A stretch of 64,000 nt of DNA from contig NZ_BAFQ01000142.1 in NCBI RefSeq assembly GCF_000308375.1, positions 1 through 64,000 on the forward strand. Direction: 5' to 3'. This stretch comes from Nocardia aobensis NBRC 100429 (GTDB lineage: Bacteria; Actinomycetota; Actinomycetes; Mycobacteriales; Mycobacteriaceae). Under the pieces are notes generated by a model. That model was given only the letters and a program-made list of their open reading frames with translations, ran no database searches and was not told where the DNA came from. The position numbers and the translations under genes were made by a program. Of this stretch, positions 1 to 9,922 are shown piece by piece. Each line of letters starts with the position of its first letter. The stretch's first letter is position 1.

Positions 1-150
1 TCCGGAGTGAATGCGGTCTCCCGCCGCCGCGGCATGTGGTCGGGTGCGGTCGCGCGAGGCTGATCGCGGACGTTTCGCACCGGTCGGCTGCGCTCGTTCC
101 TCGACGGTTGGCGGTCGAACCGCACCCGCGCGGCCCCGGCGAAAGCCCCC

Positions 151-1914
151 CTACGTCAGCTTCACCCGTGCCGCGACGAAGCGGTGCAGGGCCGGGGCCA
201 GTCGGCTGAAGTGGTACTGCAGGTGGGCTTCCGGGGTGACCGGCACGATGTCGCGATGACGTTCCACCGCGCGCACGATCCGGTCGGCGACCTTCTCGGG
301 GCCGTAGCCGCGCTTGCGGTACAGCGCGTCGTAGCGGGCCTGCTTCGCGGCCTCGGCGTCGTCGGACAGGCCCGAGAACTTCGTTGTCGCAACGATATTC
401 GTGTGCACGATGCCGGGGCAGATGGTGTGCACCTCGATACCCTTGCCGGCCAGTTCGGCGCGCAGGCAGTCGGAGAACATGAAGACCGCGGACTTGCTGG
501 TCGAGTAGGCGCTGAAACCCTGCTGTGGGCTGTAGGCGGCCATGCTGGACAGGTTGACGATATGTCCGCCGAGTCCCCGCTCGGCCATGGCGGCGCCGAA
601 GGTGCGGCAGCCGTTGACCACACCGCCGAGGTTCACCCGCAGCACCCGGTCGAATTCGGCGGCGGAGGTGTCGAAGAAGTCTCCGGCCTGGCCGATGCCG
701 GCGTTGTTGATCAGGATGTCGGGCACGCCGTGGGCGGCGATCACCGTGCTCGCGTGTTCGCTCATCGCCGCTTCGTCGGAGACGTCGACGGCGTAGGCGT
801 GGGCACTGCCACCGGCCGCTGTGATCAGTTCGACGGTCTCCTTGGCAGCATCCAGGTTCAGATCCGACAGGACGACCTCGGCGCCGCGGCGAGCGAAGGC
901 CAGCGCCGTTTCCCGGCCGATGCCGCTGCCGCCGCCGGTGATCACGACCAGCCGATCGGTGAACGGCCCGGCCTGCGCACCGACCTCGGCGCGGCGCAGC
1001 GTGCGCGGATAGTCACCGGTGTCGACGGCCGTGGCGAGTTCGGTGGCCGAGGTGGCCAGCAGCTCCGGATGGGAGAACGGCAGCCAGTGCCCGCCCGCGA
1101 TCTCGCGCCGGAACAGCCGATCGGTCCACTTCGATGTGTCGTCGTACCCGGCCGGACGCACGGCGATGTCGCGGCGGGCGATGACCAGCTGCACCGGAAC
1201 CTCGGTGTGCCGCTCGCGCGGGCCGAGCATGCGCGGCACGATGTTGGCGCGGTAGATCCGCATCCCGTCGAAGAAGTCCTGGCGGAACGCCGGGCCGAGT
1301 TTGACGTTCTCCGGCGAGGTTTCGTTCATCACGCCGATGAACCGCTTCCACACCTTCTCCGACGACAGCGGCCGCATCACCGCCTTGTTCAGCCCCGGCG
1401 TCATGAACAGGAAGGTGTAGGCGGACGACAGCAACTGCGTGGCCGGCCCCCACACCGCGCCGCGGCCCATCCGATTCCGGGTCCACTTCGCCAGGTGGTC
1501 GAGATTCGGGCCGGACACGGAGGTGAACGAGGCCACCCGGGTGGCGGCCTGCGGCTCGCACACCGCCTCCCACACCTGGACCGAACCCCAGTCGTGGGCG
1601 AGCACGTGCACCGGCCGGTCCGGGCTCACCACGTCGGCGACCGCGTAGAAGTCGGAGGCGAAGCGGTCCAGTCCGTAATCCTCGGTGCGATCGGTGCGGG
1701 TGGAGCGGCCGTGGCCGCGGGTGTCGTAGGCGACGACGTGAAAACGCCCGGCCAGCAGGGGAATCACGCGATCCCACAGGTGATGGTCGTCGGGCCAGCC
1801 GTGCACGAGCAGCATGGTCGGGGCGGCGGGATCGCCGTATTCGTAGACGGCGATATCGAATTCACCGTTGCGGACGAAATGTTCGGTGTCCGGGACGGGC
1901 GCGGTGTCGGTCAC
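151..1914 (-). CDS. EphD-like fusion: alpha/beta hydrolase plus short-chain dehydrogenase
   Basis: The 587-residue protein joins two enzymes. Residues 1-300 are an alpha/beta hydrolase with an oxyanion-hole HGWPDD, a nucleophile elbow HDWGS (Asp about 108) and a late GGHW His, the set expected of epoxide hydrolases. Residues 315-587 are a classical SDR with TGGGSGIG for NAD(P) binding and a YSTSK catalytic motif near residue 468. This order is that of mycobacterial EphD, which is linked to mycolic-acid-type epoxide or ketone chemistry; the substrate here is unknown. It is the last gene of an operon with the ferredoxin reductase and PF10118 protein upstream, 32 bases away. Confidence 0.9.
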   Translation of the reverse strand: MTDTAPVPDTEHFVRNGEFDIAVYEYGDPAAPTMLLVHGWPDDHHLWDRVIPLLAGRFHVVAYDTRGHGRSTRTDRTEDYGLDRFASDFYAVADVVSPDRPVHVLAHDWGSVQVWEAVCEPQAATRVASFTSVSGPNLDHLAKWTRNRMGRGAVWGPATQLLSSAYTFLFMTPGLNKAVMRPLSSEKVWKRFIGVMNETSPENVKLGPAFRQDFFDGMRIYRANIVPRMLGPRERHTEVPVQLVIARRDIAVRPAGYDDTSKWTDRLFRREIAGGHWLPFSHPELLATSATELATAVDTGDYPRTLRRAEVGAQAGPFTDRLVVITGGGSGIGRETALAFARRGAEVVLSDLNLDAAKETVELITAAGGSAHAYAVDVSDEAAMSEHASTVIAAHGVPDILINNAGIGQAGDFFDTSAAEFDRVLRVNLGGVVNGCRTFGAAMAERGLGGHIVNLSSMAAYSPQQGFSAYSTSKSAVFMFSDCLRAELAGKGIEVHTICPGIVHTNIVATTKFSGLSDDAEAAKQARYDALYRKRGYGPEKVADRIVRAVERHRDIVPVTPEAHLQYHFSRLAPALHRFVAARVKLT

Positions 1915-1946
1915 GAGAATCTCCTCGAGGAGGGGGCCAGTGGATG

Positions 1947-3056
1947 TCAGAGGTCGAGCACCAAACGTTCACCCGCACACCGTGATACGCAGATGAGCAG
2001 TTCGCCCTCGGTGCGCTCGGCGGGGGTGAGGACGGTGTCGCGATGATCGGGCTGCCCGTCGAGTACCCGGACCTTGCAGGTGCGGCAGAAACCCTGCCGG
2101 CAGGAGTAGGCGATATCGGGCCGGACACGCAGCACTTCGTCGAGTACCGTGCGGTCGGCGGGAATGTCGAGCACCTCACCGGTGCGGGCGAGTTCGACGC
2201 GGAACGGCTTTCCGTCGACCACCGGCGCGGCGGAGAAGCGCTCGGAATACAGTTCCACGCCGGGCATTTCGCGCACCGCCGCGGCGATCGCCGAGGTCAT
2301 CGGGACCGGTCCGCAGCAGTAGACCGAGGTGTCGACGCCGACGCCGGGCAGCAGATCCGCCGCCGTCGGCAGACCGCCGTCGTCGTCGGTGCGCACCGTG
2401 ACCCGGCTGCCGAAGGATTCGATCTCGGCGAGGAACGGGATGGTGTCGCGGCTGCGGCCGGTGTACACCATGGTCCAGTCCACGCCCAGCCGATGCGCCA
2501 TCCGCACCATCGGCAGAATCGGCGTGATCCCGATGCCGCCTGCGACGAAATGTACACGGGCAGCGGAGGATCCGTGGCCGGGCAGGACGAACGGGAAGGC
2601 GTTGCGAGGCCCGCGGATCGTGAGTTCGGCGCCGACCCCGAGGTCGTCGTGCACCTCGACCGAACCACCGAGCCCGCCCGGTATCCGGCGCACCGCGACC
2701 CGATAGTGATACCGATCGGCGGGGTCACCGCACAGCGAGTACTGCCGCAACCGGCCCGAGGGCAGTTCCAGGTCCAGATGGGCGCCCGGACGCCAGGTCG
2801 GCAGCGCGCTGCCGTCGGTGGCGCGCAGCACCAGGCTCACCACGTCCGCGTCGTGGGCCTCGATCCGCCGCTCGACCACCCGCACCCGCACGCGGCCGCT
2901 GTCGACGGCGCCGGTCACCGGACGCCGGTGGATCAGCGACGCCCACCGCATCCGCGCCTCCGCGACCGCGCCGATGATGCGGATCGGCCGGTCGCAACCG
3001 CGCCCGCCGTAGAGGTCGGGCGGTAGTTCGGCGGGGACGGGCCTGCGCGTCGTCAC
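1947..3056 (-). CDS. ferredoxin reductase-type oxidoreductase (PDR/VanB-like, FAD plus 2Fe-2S)
   Basis: About 369 residues with an FAD-binding barrel (RQYSLCGDP near residue 115), an NAD-binding domain (GGIGITPIL) and a C-terminal plant-type 2Fe-2S domain with CRQGFCRTC and a last Cys near the end (CVSRC). It would pass electrons from NAD(P)H to an oxygenase or desaturase-like partner. I chose the GTG at 3056 because it overlaps the upstream stop as GTGA and removes an implausible 142-residue extension. The neighbouring diiron-like PF10118 protein is the obvious candidate partner, but that is inference. Confidence 0.88.
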   Translation of the reverse strand: MTTRRPVPAELPPDLYGGRGCDRPIRIIGAVAEARMRWASLIHRRPVTGAVDSGRVRVRVVERRIEAHDADVVSLVLRATDGSALPTWRPGAHLDLELPSGRLRQYSLCGDPADRYHYRVAVRRIPGGLGGSVEVHDDLGVGAELTIRGPRNAFPFVLPGHGSSAARVHFVAGGIGITPILPMVRMAHRLGVDWTMVYTGRSRDTIPFLAEIESFGSRVTVRTDDDGGLPTAADLLPGVGVDTSVYCCGPVPMTSAIAAAVREMPGVELYSERFSAAPVVDGKPFRVELARTGEVLDIPADRTVLDEVLRVRPDIAYSCRQGFCRTCKVRVLDGQPDHRDTVLTPAERTEGELLICVSRCAGERLVLDL

Positions 3057-3955
3057 GACGCGAGTGCCTGTGCCGCAGGCGATTTCGCCAGATACGCGAC
3101 GGCCTGCGCGGTCGATCCGACCGAGGCCGGGGTGTATCCGGGTTTGGCCACCGACAGCGCCGACCACAGCAGCGAGGGAATTCCGGGCAGCGCACCCCGC
3201 CACATCGCGCCGAGCGCCTTGCCCACGATGCGTGGATACCCCATGTCCGGCAGCTCGGTGTCCTGGTGCACCAGATATTTGGTGCCGCGCAGCAGCAGCG
3301 CCACGAAGATCGGGAAGGTGATCGCCATCAGCGCGCAGCGGCGCATGTAGCCGACCTCGAAGTAGGTGGCGACATCGTGGGCGACGAAGCGGTGTTCGAC
3401 CTCTTCGGCGCCGTGCCAGCGATAGAGGTCGAGCATGTTGGGCGCGGCGTCGAACCGCTCCAGATCGGCGTTGATGATCCAATCGCCGAGGAAGGCGAAG
3501 AAATGCTCGAGGGTGGCGATGAAGCCCAGCCGTTCGACCAGGGTCTGGAACTCCTCGCGCGGTGACTGCCCGTCCCGCGGGCCCAGCGCCTTGCGGAAGA
3601 TGTATTCCATCTGCCGCGCGTAGCTGTCGACGTCGACGCCGTGGGCGCGGAACACCTGTTGCAGCGAATCGTTGTGGGTTTCGGCGTGCATGGCCTCCTG
3701 CCCCATGAAGCCGATGACCTGTTCCCGCAGCTTCTCGTCCTTGATCAGCGGCAGCGCCTCGGAGAAGGTCTGGATGAACATCCGCTCGCCCTCGGGCAGC
3801 AGCAGGTTGAGCGAGTTGAACACATGCGAGGCGATGGGTTCGGCGGCCAGCCAGTGCAGCGGCGTGGCTCGCCAGTCGAACTGCACGTTGCGCGCGTGCA
3901 GCGCCACCTCACCGGGATCGCCCACGCCACGATTGCGCATGGGAAGTAACTTCAT
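3053..3955 (-). CDS. PF10118-type 'metal-dependent hydrolase' family protein
   Basis: A 300-residue helical protein with metal-ligand-like clusters EAMHAETHN (about residue 90) and GAEEVEHRFVAHD (about 180), a pattern like the Glu/His bundles of ferritin-type diiron proteins. The family is annotated as putative metal-dependent hydrolase and its reaction is not established. The ATG at 3955 has an AGGAG about 5 bases upstream. It is the first gene of a three-gene operon with a reductase and an EphD-like enzyme, which suggests an oxygen-using lipid-modifying unit. Confidence 0.85.
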   Translation of the reverse strand: MKLLPMRNRGVGDPGEVALHARNVQFDWRATPLHWLAAEPIASHVFNSLNLLLPEGERMFIQTFSEALPLIKDEKLREQVIGFMGQEAMHAETHNDSLQQVFRAHGVDVDSYARQMEYIFRKALGPRDGQSPREEFQTLVERLGFIATLEHFFAFLGDWIINADLERFDAAPNMLDLYRWHGAEEVEHRFVAHDVATYFEVGYMRRCALMAITFPIFVALLLRGTKYLVHQDTELPDMGYPRIVGKALGAMWRGALPGIPSLLWSALSVAKPGYTPASVGSTAQAVAYLAKSPAAQALAS

Positions 3956-4006
3956 TGGTACTCCTGGTCGTCATCTCGGCCATCGGTTCCGGCCGCACCG
4001 GCACCG

Positions 4007-4026
4007 TTGCTACAGCAGCGTAGCAA
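4007..4026. promoter_or_regulatory. perfect inverted repeat, likely repressor operator
   Basis: TTGCTAC, six bases, GTAGCAA. The 7-bp arms are perfect and lie 52-71 bases upstream of the PF10118 gene start. Size and symmetry suit a TetR-type dimer, but no TetR gene sits next to it, so the regulator is unknown. Confidence 0.5.
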
Positions 4027-4083
4027 TTATTCGGCGGTAAGCGACACCCTGAGTACCACATAAATTCTAGCCGCCGGAGCGAA

Positions 4084-4545
4084 TCACCGCGGGGTTCTCG
4101 GCCAGGTGTAGGTGTGACCGTCGGCATCCAGGGTGGTCACCTTGGTGAAGACATTGCCCGGCCGCGCGACGTCGGTCAGCGTGAGATGCACCTTTTTGGT
4201 GACGTACTTACCGGCGGCGCAGTTGGGCTCACAGGTGTTGTCCCGTTCGATCCCGTCGCCCTGGGCCTGATCCGGCCCCCAGCTCTGCCACACGATCTGT
4301 TCCACCTGGGCGCCCAGATCTGCGCAGGCGAGGATCATGTTCGCCGGCCGGACCGCCGGCTTACTGAAGGAACAGTCGATAACTTCCGGGACCGTGCTGG
4401 TGGTGGTCGCCTTCGGCGCGACCGAGTCGGCCGGGCGTGCGTTGCCGGAGTCGGACGAGCCGCAGCCGGCCAGTATCAGCAGGGCGGCAGCCGCGGCCGC
4501 GCCGAACAGCGGACGGCTACCGCGCCGAATCGTGTCACCGTTCAT
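4084..4545 (-). CDS. small secreted lipoprotein of unknown function
   Basis: A 153-residue protein with an N-terminal signal sequence: basic start, alanine/leucine core and lipobox LAGC with Cys 28 as the lipidation site, followed by a Ser/Thr-rich linker. The mature domain carries several cysteines, including C-E-P-N-C, that may form disulfides. A GGGGAC ribosome site precedes the ATG. It should be anchored on the outer face of the plasma membrane. I recognise no catalytic motif. Confidence 0.8.
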   Translation of the reverse strand: MNGDTIRRGSRPLFGAAAAAALLILAGCGSSDSGNARPADSVAPKATTTSTVPEVIDCSFSKPAVRPANMILACADLGAQVEQIVWQSWGPDQAQGDGIERDNTCEPNCAAGKYVTKKVHLTLTDVARPGNVFTKVTTLDADGHTYTWPRTPR

Positions 4546-4751
4546 GTCAGTCCCCAGATCTCGTCGAACTCCACCCGCCGCCCGTGGGCGTGTCTCACAA
4601 ACCTAGTGGATCGCTTCGGCGGGCGGGCGCTCGCAGCACCGGCGCAAACGCGCAATCCGCACCCCTTGCCACGCGCTCCCACCGCCACGGTTCCGCCGGG
4701 CGTCCCCACCGATGCCGGATCGCGACCGCCCGGCCGGATTCACCGGGCCGA

Positions 4752-5069
4752 CTACTCGCCCACCGTCGCGTCCGGATCCAGGTGGTCCGCCGCCCACGCC
4801 CACAGCGGTTCCAGCGCCCGCACGAGTTCACTTCCGGCCGTGGACAATTCGTAGGCCTTGTCGGCGCGTTTGACGATCACACCGGCGCCTTGCAGGGTCT
4901 GCAGCCGCACCGAGAGCATGCTCGAGGAGCAGTTGTCCATGCGCCGGCGCAGTTCGAGGAAACCGAGCGGTCCCGGCGCCAGTTCCCAGACGATGCGCAG
5001 CATCCAGCGCTGCCCCAGCAGCGCCATCGCCGCCTGCGGGCCACCCTCGCGCTCTCTTGCACTTCTCAT
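4752..5069 (-). CDS. HxlR-family winged-helix transcriptional regulator
   Basis: A 105-residue single-domain protein matching the HxlR pattern: GQRWMLRIVWEL helix, LGFLELRRRM recognition region, then the wing (YELSTAGSELVRAL). It is shorter at the N-terminus than many relatives and lacks the usual early redox cysteine. It is divergent from the SDR gene at 5121 with only 51 bases between starts, so it probably controls that gene and itself. Confidence 0.88.
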   Translation of the reverse strand: MRSAREREGGPQAAMALLGQRWMLRIVWELAPGPLGFLELRRRMDNCSSSMLSVRLQTLQGAGVIVKRADKAYELSTAGSELVRALEPLWAWAADHLDPDATVGE

Positions 5070-5087
5070 TTCGAACCACCATAGTGA

Positions 5088-5100
5088 TTCTGAAATAGAA
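5088..5100. promoter_or_regulatory. short inverted repeat in the HxlR/SDR divergent promoter
   Basis: TTCT, five bases, AGAA, lying between the divergent starts at 5069 and 5121. A plausible HxlR binding half-site pair given its place, but the arms are only 4 bp. Confidence 0.3.
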
Positions 5101-5120
5101 GCAACGAGTGGGAGTACCGG

Positions 5121-5873
5121 GTGGATTCACAACGCATCGTGTTGATCACCGGCGCTTCCCGCGGTATCGGGGCGCAGACCGCCCGGATTCTCGCGGGGCG
5201 CGGCGATCACGTCGTCCTGAACTATCGCGAGAAGCGCAGGCGGGCAAGCGATCTCGCCGAGGCGATCGCGGCGGACGGTGGTGTGGCCACGCCGGTGGGC
5301 GCCGACCTGTCCGATCCCGAGGCGGCGGCGGCCATGATCGAGGAGATCCGCACCCGGTTCGGGCGGCTGGACGTGCTGATCCTCAACGCCTCCGGCGGGC
5401 TGGAACACGGCGCGGCGCCCGATTACGCGATGTCGATCAACCGGGACGCCCAAGTGCGGCTGGTCCGCCTGGCGCTACCGCTGCTGGCCCCGGGATCACG
5501 CATCGTGTTCGTCACCAGCCACCAGGCGCACTTCCACGGCCGCAAACCCACCCCGCCGGACTACGAGCCCATCGCGCTGAGCAAGCGGGCGGGTGAGGAC
5601 GCGCTGCGCGCGATGATCGGCGAATTCCACTCGCGCGGTATCGGTTTCACGGTCGTATCGGGCGACATGATCGAGGGCACCATCATCGTGCGCCTCCTCG
5701 AACGCCGCGATCCGGACGCGGTGGCGGCGCGGACCGAGCACGGCGCGCTGCCGACGATCGACGAGTTCGCGACCGCGATCGCCGATGCCACCACGGCCGA
5801 CACCGAGCCCGGGCACACCGTCTATGTCGGCGGGGCCGACTACCTGGCCACCGCGCCCGATCCGGCTACCTGA
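5121..5873 (+). CDS. short-chain dehydrogenase with atypical active site
   Basis: A 250-residue SDR with a clear nucleotide motif (TGASRGIG, residues 10-17) and the NASGG segment near residue 92. The usual catalytic YxxxK is not present: the conserved Lys sits in YEPIALSK, so the Tyr is seven rather than four positions before it. The GTG start at 5121 has GGGAG at good spacing. It is divergent from an HxlR regulator, which suggests induction by a small electrophile or quinone-like ligand; the substrate is unknown. Confidence 0.85.
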   Translation: MDSQRIVLITGASRGIGAQTARILAGRGDHVVLNYREKRRRASDLAEAIAADGGVATPVGADLSDPEAAAAMIEEIRTRFGRLDVLILNASGGLEHGAAPDYAMSINRDAQVRLVRLALPLLAPGSRIVFVTSHQAHFHGRKPTPPDYEPIALSKRAGEDALRAMIGEFHSRGIGFTVVSGDMIEGTIIVRLLERRDPDAVAARTEHGALPTIDEFATAIADATTADTEPGHTVYVGGADYLATAPDPAT

Positions 5874-5952
5874 TCGCCGGACGCGAAGTCGGCGGAACCG
5901 CCACGGCCACGCTCCGACCCCTCGCTGCGAAGCGACCACCGTGCGCGGACGC

Positions 5953-6147
5953 TCACCCGTTGGCGTGGTCGAACCACTGGTACGGGATCGACCAATCCCA
6001 TTCGGCCTCCGCTGCTTCGGCGTCGTGGTAGTCGTCGACGTGGCATTCGTTCAGGTAGACCGGAACCATCGCGCCGAATCCCGCACCCAGTGCGGACAAT
6101 CCGTCCAGCACACAGCGCCACAGAGCGGACTTCTCGAGTCGGTGCAC
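5953..6147 (-). CDS. small acidic protein of unknown function (64 residues)
   Basis: Begins at a GTG preceded by a full AAGGAGG with about 9 bases spacing, which strongly marks translation. The C-terminal half is acidic and aromatic (DDYHDAEAAEAEWDW then SIPYQWFDH). It lies about 135 bases downstream of car on the same strand and may be read with it. I recognise no family. Confidence 0.6.
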   Translation of the reverse strand: MHRLEKSALWRCVLDGLSALGAGFGAMVPVYLNECHVDDYHDAEAAEAEWDWSIPYQWFDHANG

Positions 6148-6281
6148 CGGAATCGACCTCCTTGTCGCACTCGGCGAGCGCTCCGGGGCGACGCGGTCGC
6201 CCTCGGCGCCTTCGCCGACCAACGCTGTGGGGCAAAACGGTACGCCCGGCAGGCCCCGGGCGTGTCCGGTTTCGGCAATCT

Positions 6282-9200
6282 TCACAGCAGACCCGCCGCG
6301 GTCAGATCCCGGACGTATTTGCCGATCAATTCCCGGCTCAGATGCGGGATGTCGCCGTCCGGGCCGGTTCCCGCCGCACGCACCGCGGCTCGGAACCGCT
6401 CGGCCGGCAGCGCCGATCCCGCGATGGCCGGGGCCGGGCGGCGGAAGGCGTGCAGCAACGGCAGTACCGAATGCCGCCGCTGCCGTTCGGGCAGGGCGCG
6501 CAGTGCGGTCTCGAACCGCCCCAGCCAGTCGGCGTAGTCGGTGATGCGCGTGATGCGGTGACCGTCGTCGACCAGCCAGTCGACGAAGGTGTCCAGGCCG
6601 ATGCCGTCGTCGTGCGGGTTGAGCACATCGAAGGTCTCGAATCCGCCGTCGGCGCCGGGACCGAGCGCGGTGATCGCGGCGGCGGTGAAGTCCGCGGGCA
6701 GGCCGTCGTAGTGAGCGCGGGCGCGACTCCCGTCGGCGGCGGGGCGGTAGAACGATTCCGGCGCGAGACCGGTGGCGAGCACGCTGAGCAGCAACCGCGT
6801 GAACATATCGGGCAGATTGAACTGCCCGGCGAATTCGCTGTGCGCGAGGATCATGTCCGACCGGAAGACCGCGACCGGCAGCCCGCACAGGTCGTGCGCC
6901 TCGCGCAGCAACACCTCACCGGCCCATTTGCTGTTGCCGTACCCGTTGGCGTAGCCGCCGTCGATGACCCGCTCGGGGCTGGTCCCGCGAATATCGCCGT
7001 CCTCGGTGAAGTGGTCGACCTGGGAGGCCACCGCGACGGTGGACAGATAGGTCACCGGTTTGCGGCGCGCGGTGATCGCCAGGCGGACGACCTCGGCCGT
7101 ACCGACCACGTTCGGCCCGAACAGCTGGTCGTAGGGCAGGACGTGATTGACCAGCGCCGCCGAGTGCACCACCAGGTCGACGGTTTCGGTGAGTTCGCGC
7201 CACCGGTCATCGTCCAGTCCGAAGTTCGGTTCGGCGATGTCGCCCGGCAGGACGGTCAGCCGCCGTTGCGCGAGCTCCCGATATCGTTGCAGCAGAACGG
7301 GATCCCCGCTGTCGAACGCCTCGTCCAGGCGCGCCCGCGCGGCTTCGGCGTCACGGCCGCGGATCACACAGATCAGCGTGCCGTCGCAGGCGTCGAGCCG
7401 GTCCAGCCATTCCAGGCACAGGAACCGGCCGAGGTAGCCGTTGGCCCCGGTCAGCAGCACCGTGCGCGGCGGGCTCGACGCGGGCGGCAGAGACTTGGCG
7501 GCGGTGAGGGTTTCGTGGTCGATGAACGCGTCGAGGGTCAGATCCGCGGCCCGTACGCGGGTGCCGGGCCCGTGCACGGTGGCGAGCGTGGGGCGGCGGC
7601 CGCCCTCGTGCCGTTCGTCGTCGATGTATTCGGCCAAGCGCCGCAACGTATTCGCCGGATGGACGATGGTGCCCACCGGCACCTCCACGCCGAACAGTTC
7701 GGTCAGCAGATTCGACAGCGACAGCGCCGACAGCGAATCGCCACCGAGGTCGGTGAAATGCGCCTCGGGCCGGATATCGGTGCTCGCGCAGCCCAGCAGG
7801 GCCCGCGCGGCCCGGCCGACCGTCTCCAGCACGGGGCGGTCCGCGGCGCCGTGACGCAGTGCGGCCAGTTCGTCGGCCTGTTCCCGCGACAGTTCGGCGT
7901 AGAGCTGCTCCAGGCGCTCGCCGTAGCGCTGCTTCAGCTTGGGCCGCAACAACTTTCCGATTCCCGACAGCAGGCCGTCGTCCTGGGTGAACGGTTCGGT
8001 CTCGAGCAGGAAGTCGCGCGGAATCTCGTAACTGTCGAGCCCGGCCTCCTTCGCCAGCTGCTGCAGCGATTCGGCCAGTGCCGCACGGGGATCGGGGAGC
8101 GTCAGTGCCTCCTCGGACGGCACGATCACCGCGAGCAGATAGGCGCGTTCGCTGCTGCCGTAGACGAAGATCTGGCGGATCAGCGCACTGGTGGAGAACA
8201 CCGATTCCAGCTTCGCCACGGTGACGAACTCGCCCTGCGACAGCTTGAGCACGTTGTTGCGGCGATCGACGTAGACCAGATGGTCGGGGCCGAGTTCGGC
8301 GACCACGTCACCGGTGCGGTAGAAGCCGTCCGCGTCGAACATCTCCGCCGTGATCTCGGGGCGTTTGAAGTAGCCCGGGAACATGGTGGTGGTCTTGAGC
8401 AGCAGTTCCCCGCGCGGATGCGGCCGGTCGGTGCCGAAGTAGCCGAGTTCGGGCACGTCGACCAGTTTGTAGTCCAGGACCGGTGGGCGCCGGACCACGT
8501 TGTCGACGATGACGCTGCCGCCGGCCTCGGTGGAACCGTATCCGTCGTGCAGGCCGATGCCGAGGACGGATTCCATGAAGGCGCGCATCTCCGGCACCAG
8601 CGGCGCACTGGCACACATCGCGCCGAGGAAGCGGCCACCCAGAAGCCGTTCGCGCAGTGCGGTTTTCACCTCGTCCTCGACGACGACGCGCTCACGGCCG
8701 GCCGCGACCCGGGCCTCCACCTCGCCCTGATGGTGTTGCAGCAGCATCTCGCAGACGCGCGGCACGAAAACCAGTTCGGTGGGGCGGGTCAGCTCCAGAT
8801 CCTCGAACAGCGTCGACATATCGCTGCGTGCGGTGAAGTAGGCGGTGCCCCCGCGGGCGAGCGTGCCGCCCAGTTGCAGGCGCCCGGCCACATGGCTGAG
8901 CGGCAGATAGTTGAGGGTGATCGCGGGCACCGGCGCCTTTCCGGTGTACAACCACATGGCGGCGGCCAGACGGTCGGTGTACATGGCGCCCTTGGGCGTT
9001 CCGGTGCTGCCGGAGGTGTAGACGAGCAGCGACAACGGGTCGTCGCCGGGCACGCCCGCGAGCGGTACGGCCGGGAGGGCGAGACCGTGCTCGACGAGGT
9101 CGTGCAGCGATTCGAGCGTGATCTCGCGACCGGATTCGGCCAGCCGGGCGCGAGCCGCCGCGACCGCCGCGCGTTCGGCATCGTCGTCGGCGCTGTCGAA

Positions 9201-9758
9201 GACGACCAGCTGCCCGATCGTCACACTCGCGAGCGCGGCCTCGACGGCGGCGTCGAGCAGTTCGGCGCTGCAGGCCAGCACCCGCGCCTCGGTCTCCGCG
9301 ATGATCGAATGCCATTGCGCGACAGCGGCAGTGGCCTGCAGCGGCACCGCCACGGTGCCGAGCCGCACGCCCGCGAGGTCGACGGTGACGTAATCGCTGC
9401 TGACGAATCCGACGGTGCACACGAAATCCCCGGCCCGCAGCCCCGCCGCCTGCCAGGCACTCGCCAGCGCACCGGCGCGCGACCACAGCTGCCGATAGCT
9501 CAGCGTCTCGAATCGCGGCAGCAGCCGCCACACCCGGCGCCCCTCGGCATCGACGACGATTTCACCGGACCGCTGCCCGACGGCCGGACGGTCGGCGTAC
9601 GCGGTCATGACCGTGTCGATCAGTTCGGCCAGCCGCAGCCCGGGACGCGCGAGTGCGGCGCTGACGTCCGCATCCGGCCAGGCCGCGCGCATCTCGTCGT
9701 CGGCCATCGCCGCCGCGAGGCGCCGTTTACGCTCGGCCTTCTGCACGTCATCGGGCAT
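6282..9758 (-). CDS. car: carboxylic acid reductase (ATP/NADPH-dependent)
   Basis: A 1,158-residue three-domain enzyme reducing carboxylic acids to aldehydes. Domains in order: adenylation domain with [10 protein letters not shown] (about 247-256) and YGSTEAGG; phosphopantetheine carrier domain with GGDSLSALS (Ser about 673); and a thioester-reductase domain with TGANGYLG (about 770) and the YGNSK catalytic motif (about 941). Length is close to the 1,174-residue Nocardia iowensis Car. I chose ATG 9758 because it has AGGGAGA upstream; the longer frame adds a basic, unconserved stretch. It needs a phosphopantetheinyl transferase, and none is seen nearby. Confidence 0.95.
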   Translation of the reverse strand: MPDDVQKAERKRRLAAAMADDEMRAAWPDADVSAALARPGLRLAELIDTVMTAYADRPAVGQRSGEIVVDAEGRRVWRLLPRFETLSYRQLWSRAGALASAWQAAGLRAGDFVCTVGFVSSDYVTVDLAGVRLGTVAVPLQATAAVAQWHSIIAETEARVLACSAELLDAAVEAALASVTIGQLVVFDSADDDAERAAVAAARARLAESGREITLESLHDLVEHGLALPAVPLAGVPGDDPLSLLVYTSGSTGTPKGAMYTDRLAAAMWLYTGKAPVPAITLNYLPLSHVAGRLQLGGTLARGGTAYFTARSDMSTLFEDLELTRPTELVFVPRVCEMLLQHHQGEVEARVAAGRERVVVEDEVKTALRERLLGGRFLGAMCASAPLVPEMRAFMESVLGIGLHDGYGSTEAGGSVIVDNVVRRPPVLDYKLVDVPELGYFGTDRPHPRGELLLKTTTMFPGYFKRPEITAEMFDADGFYRTGDVVAELGPDHLVYVDRRNNVLKLSQGEFVTVAKLESVFSTSALIRQIFVYGSSERAYLLAVIVPSEEALTLPDPRAALAESLQQLAKEAGLDSYEIPRDFLLETEPFTQDDGLLSGIGKLLRPKLKQRYGERLEQLYAELSREQADELAALRHGAADRPVLETVGRAARALLGCASTDIRPEAHFTDLGGDSLSALSLSNLLTELFGVEVPVGTIVHPANTLRRLAEYIDDERHEGGRRPTLATVHGPGTRVRAADLTLDAFIDHETLTAAKSLPPASSPPRTVLLTGANGYLGRFLCLEWLDRLDACDGTLICVIRGRDAEAARARLDEAFDSGDPVLLQRYRELAQRRLTVLPGDIAEPNFGLDDDRWRELTETVDLVVHSAALVNHVLPYDQLFGPNVVGTAEVVRLAITARRKPVTYLSTVAVASQVDHFTEDGDIRGTSPERVIDGGYANGYGNSKWAGEVLLREAHDLCGLPVAVFRSDMILAHSEFAGQFNLPDMFTRLLLSVLATGLAPESFYRPAADGSRARAHYDGLPADFTAAAITALGPGADGGFETFDVLNPHDDGIGLDTFVDWLVDDGHRITRITDYADWLGRFETALRALPERQRRHSVLPLLHAFRRPAPAIAGSALPAERFRAAVRAAGTGPDGDIPHLSRELIGKYVRDLTAAGLL

Positions 9759-9832
9759 GGGTGGGTCTCCCTGGGTCGTCAACCGGCGGACGAGTCGTCG
9801 CCCACGCGCCACTGTAGCGCGCATCACGGTTA

Positions 9833-9849
9833 ACTTAGCTCCGCTAACT
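9833..9849. promoter_or_regulatory. near-palindrome upstream of car
   Basis: ACTTAGC, TCC, GCTAACT: 7-bp arms with one mismatch, 75-91 bases upstream of the car start. A candidate operator for an unidentified regulator. Confidence 0.35.
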
Positions 9850-9922
9850 ACCCGTTCGTCAAGCCTTCGCGGCAACAATTCGCTACACCGTGACGGAAAC
9901 GGCTACTCACATTGCGCCACCG

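Noticed and set aside
1..150. Possible end of a gene at the left edge
   Set aside because: No frame with a recognisable protein or ribosome site; treated as intergenic.
184..2046. Long plus-strand open frames opposite the EphD-like gene (and similar ones opposite car, lutB and the GH57 gene)
   Set aside because: They mirror the real genes, are rich in Arg/Pro/Gly, lack ribosome sites and show no family motif; typical of high-GC antisense frames.
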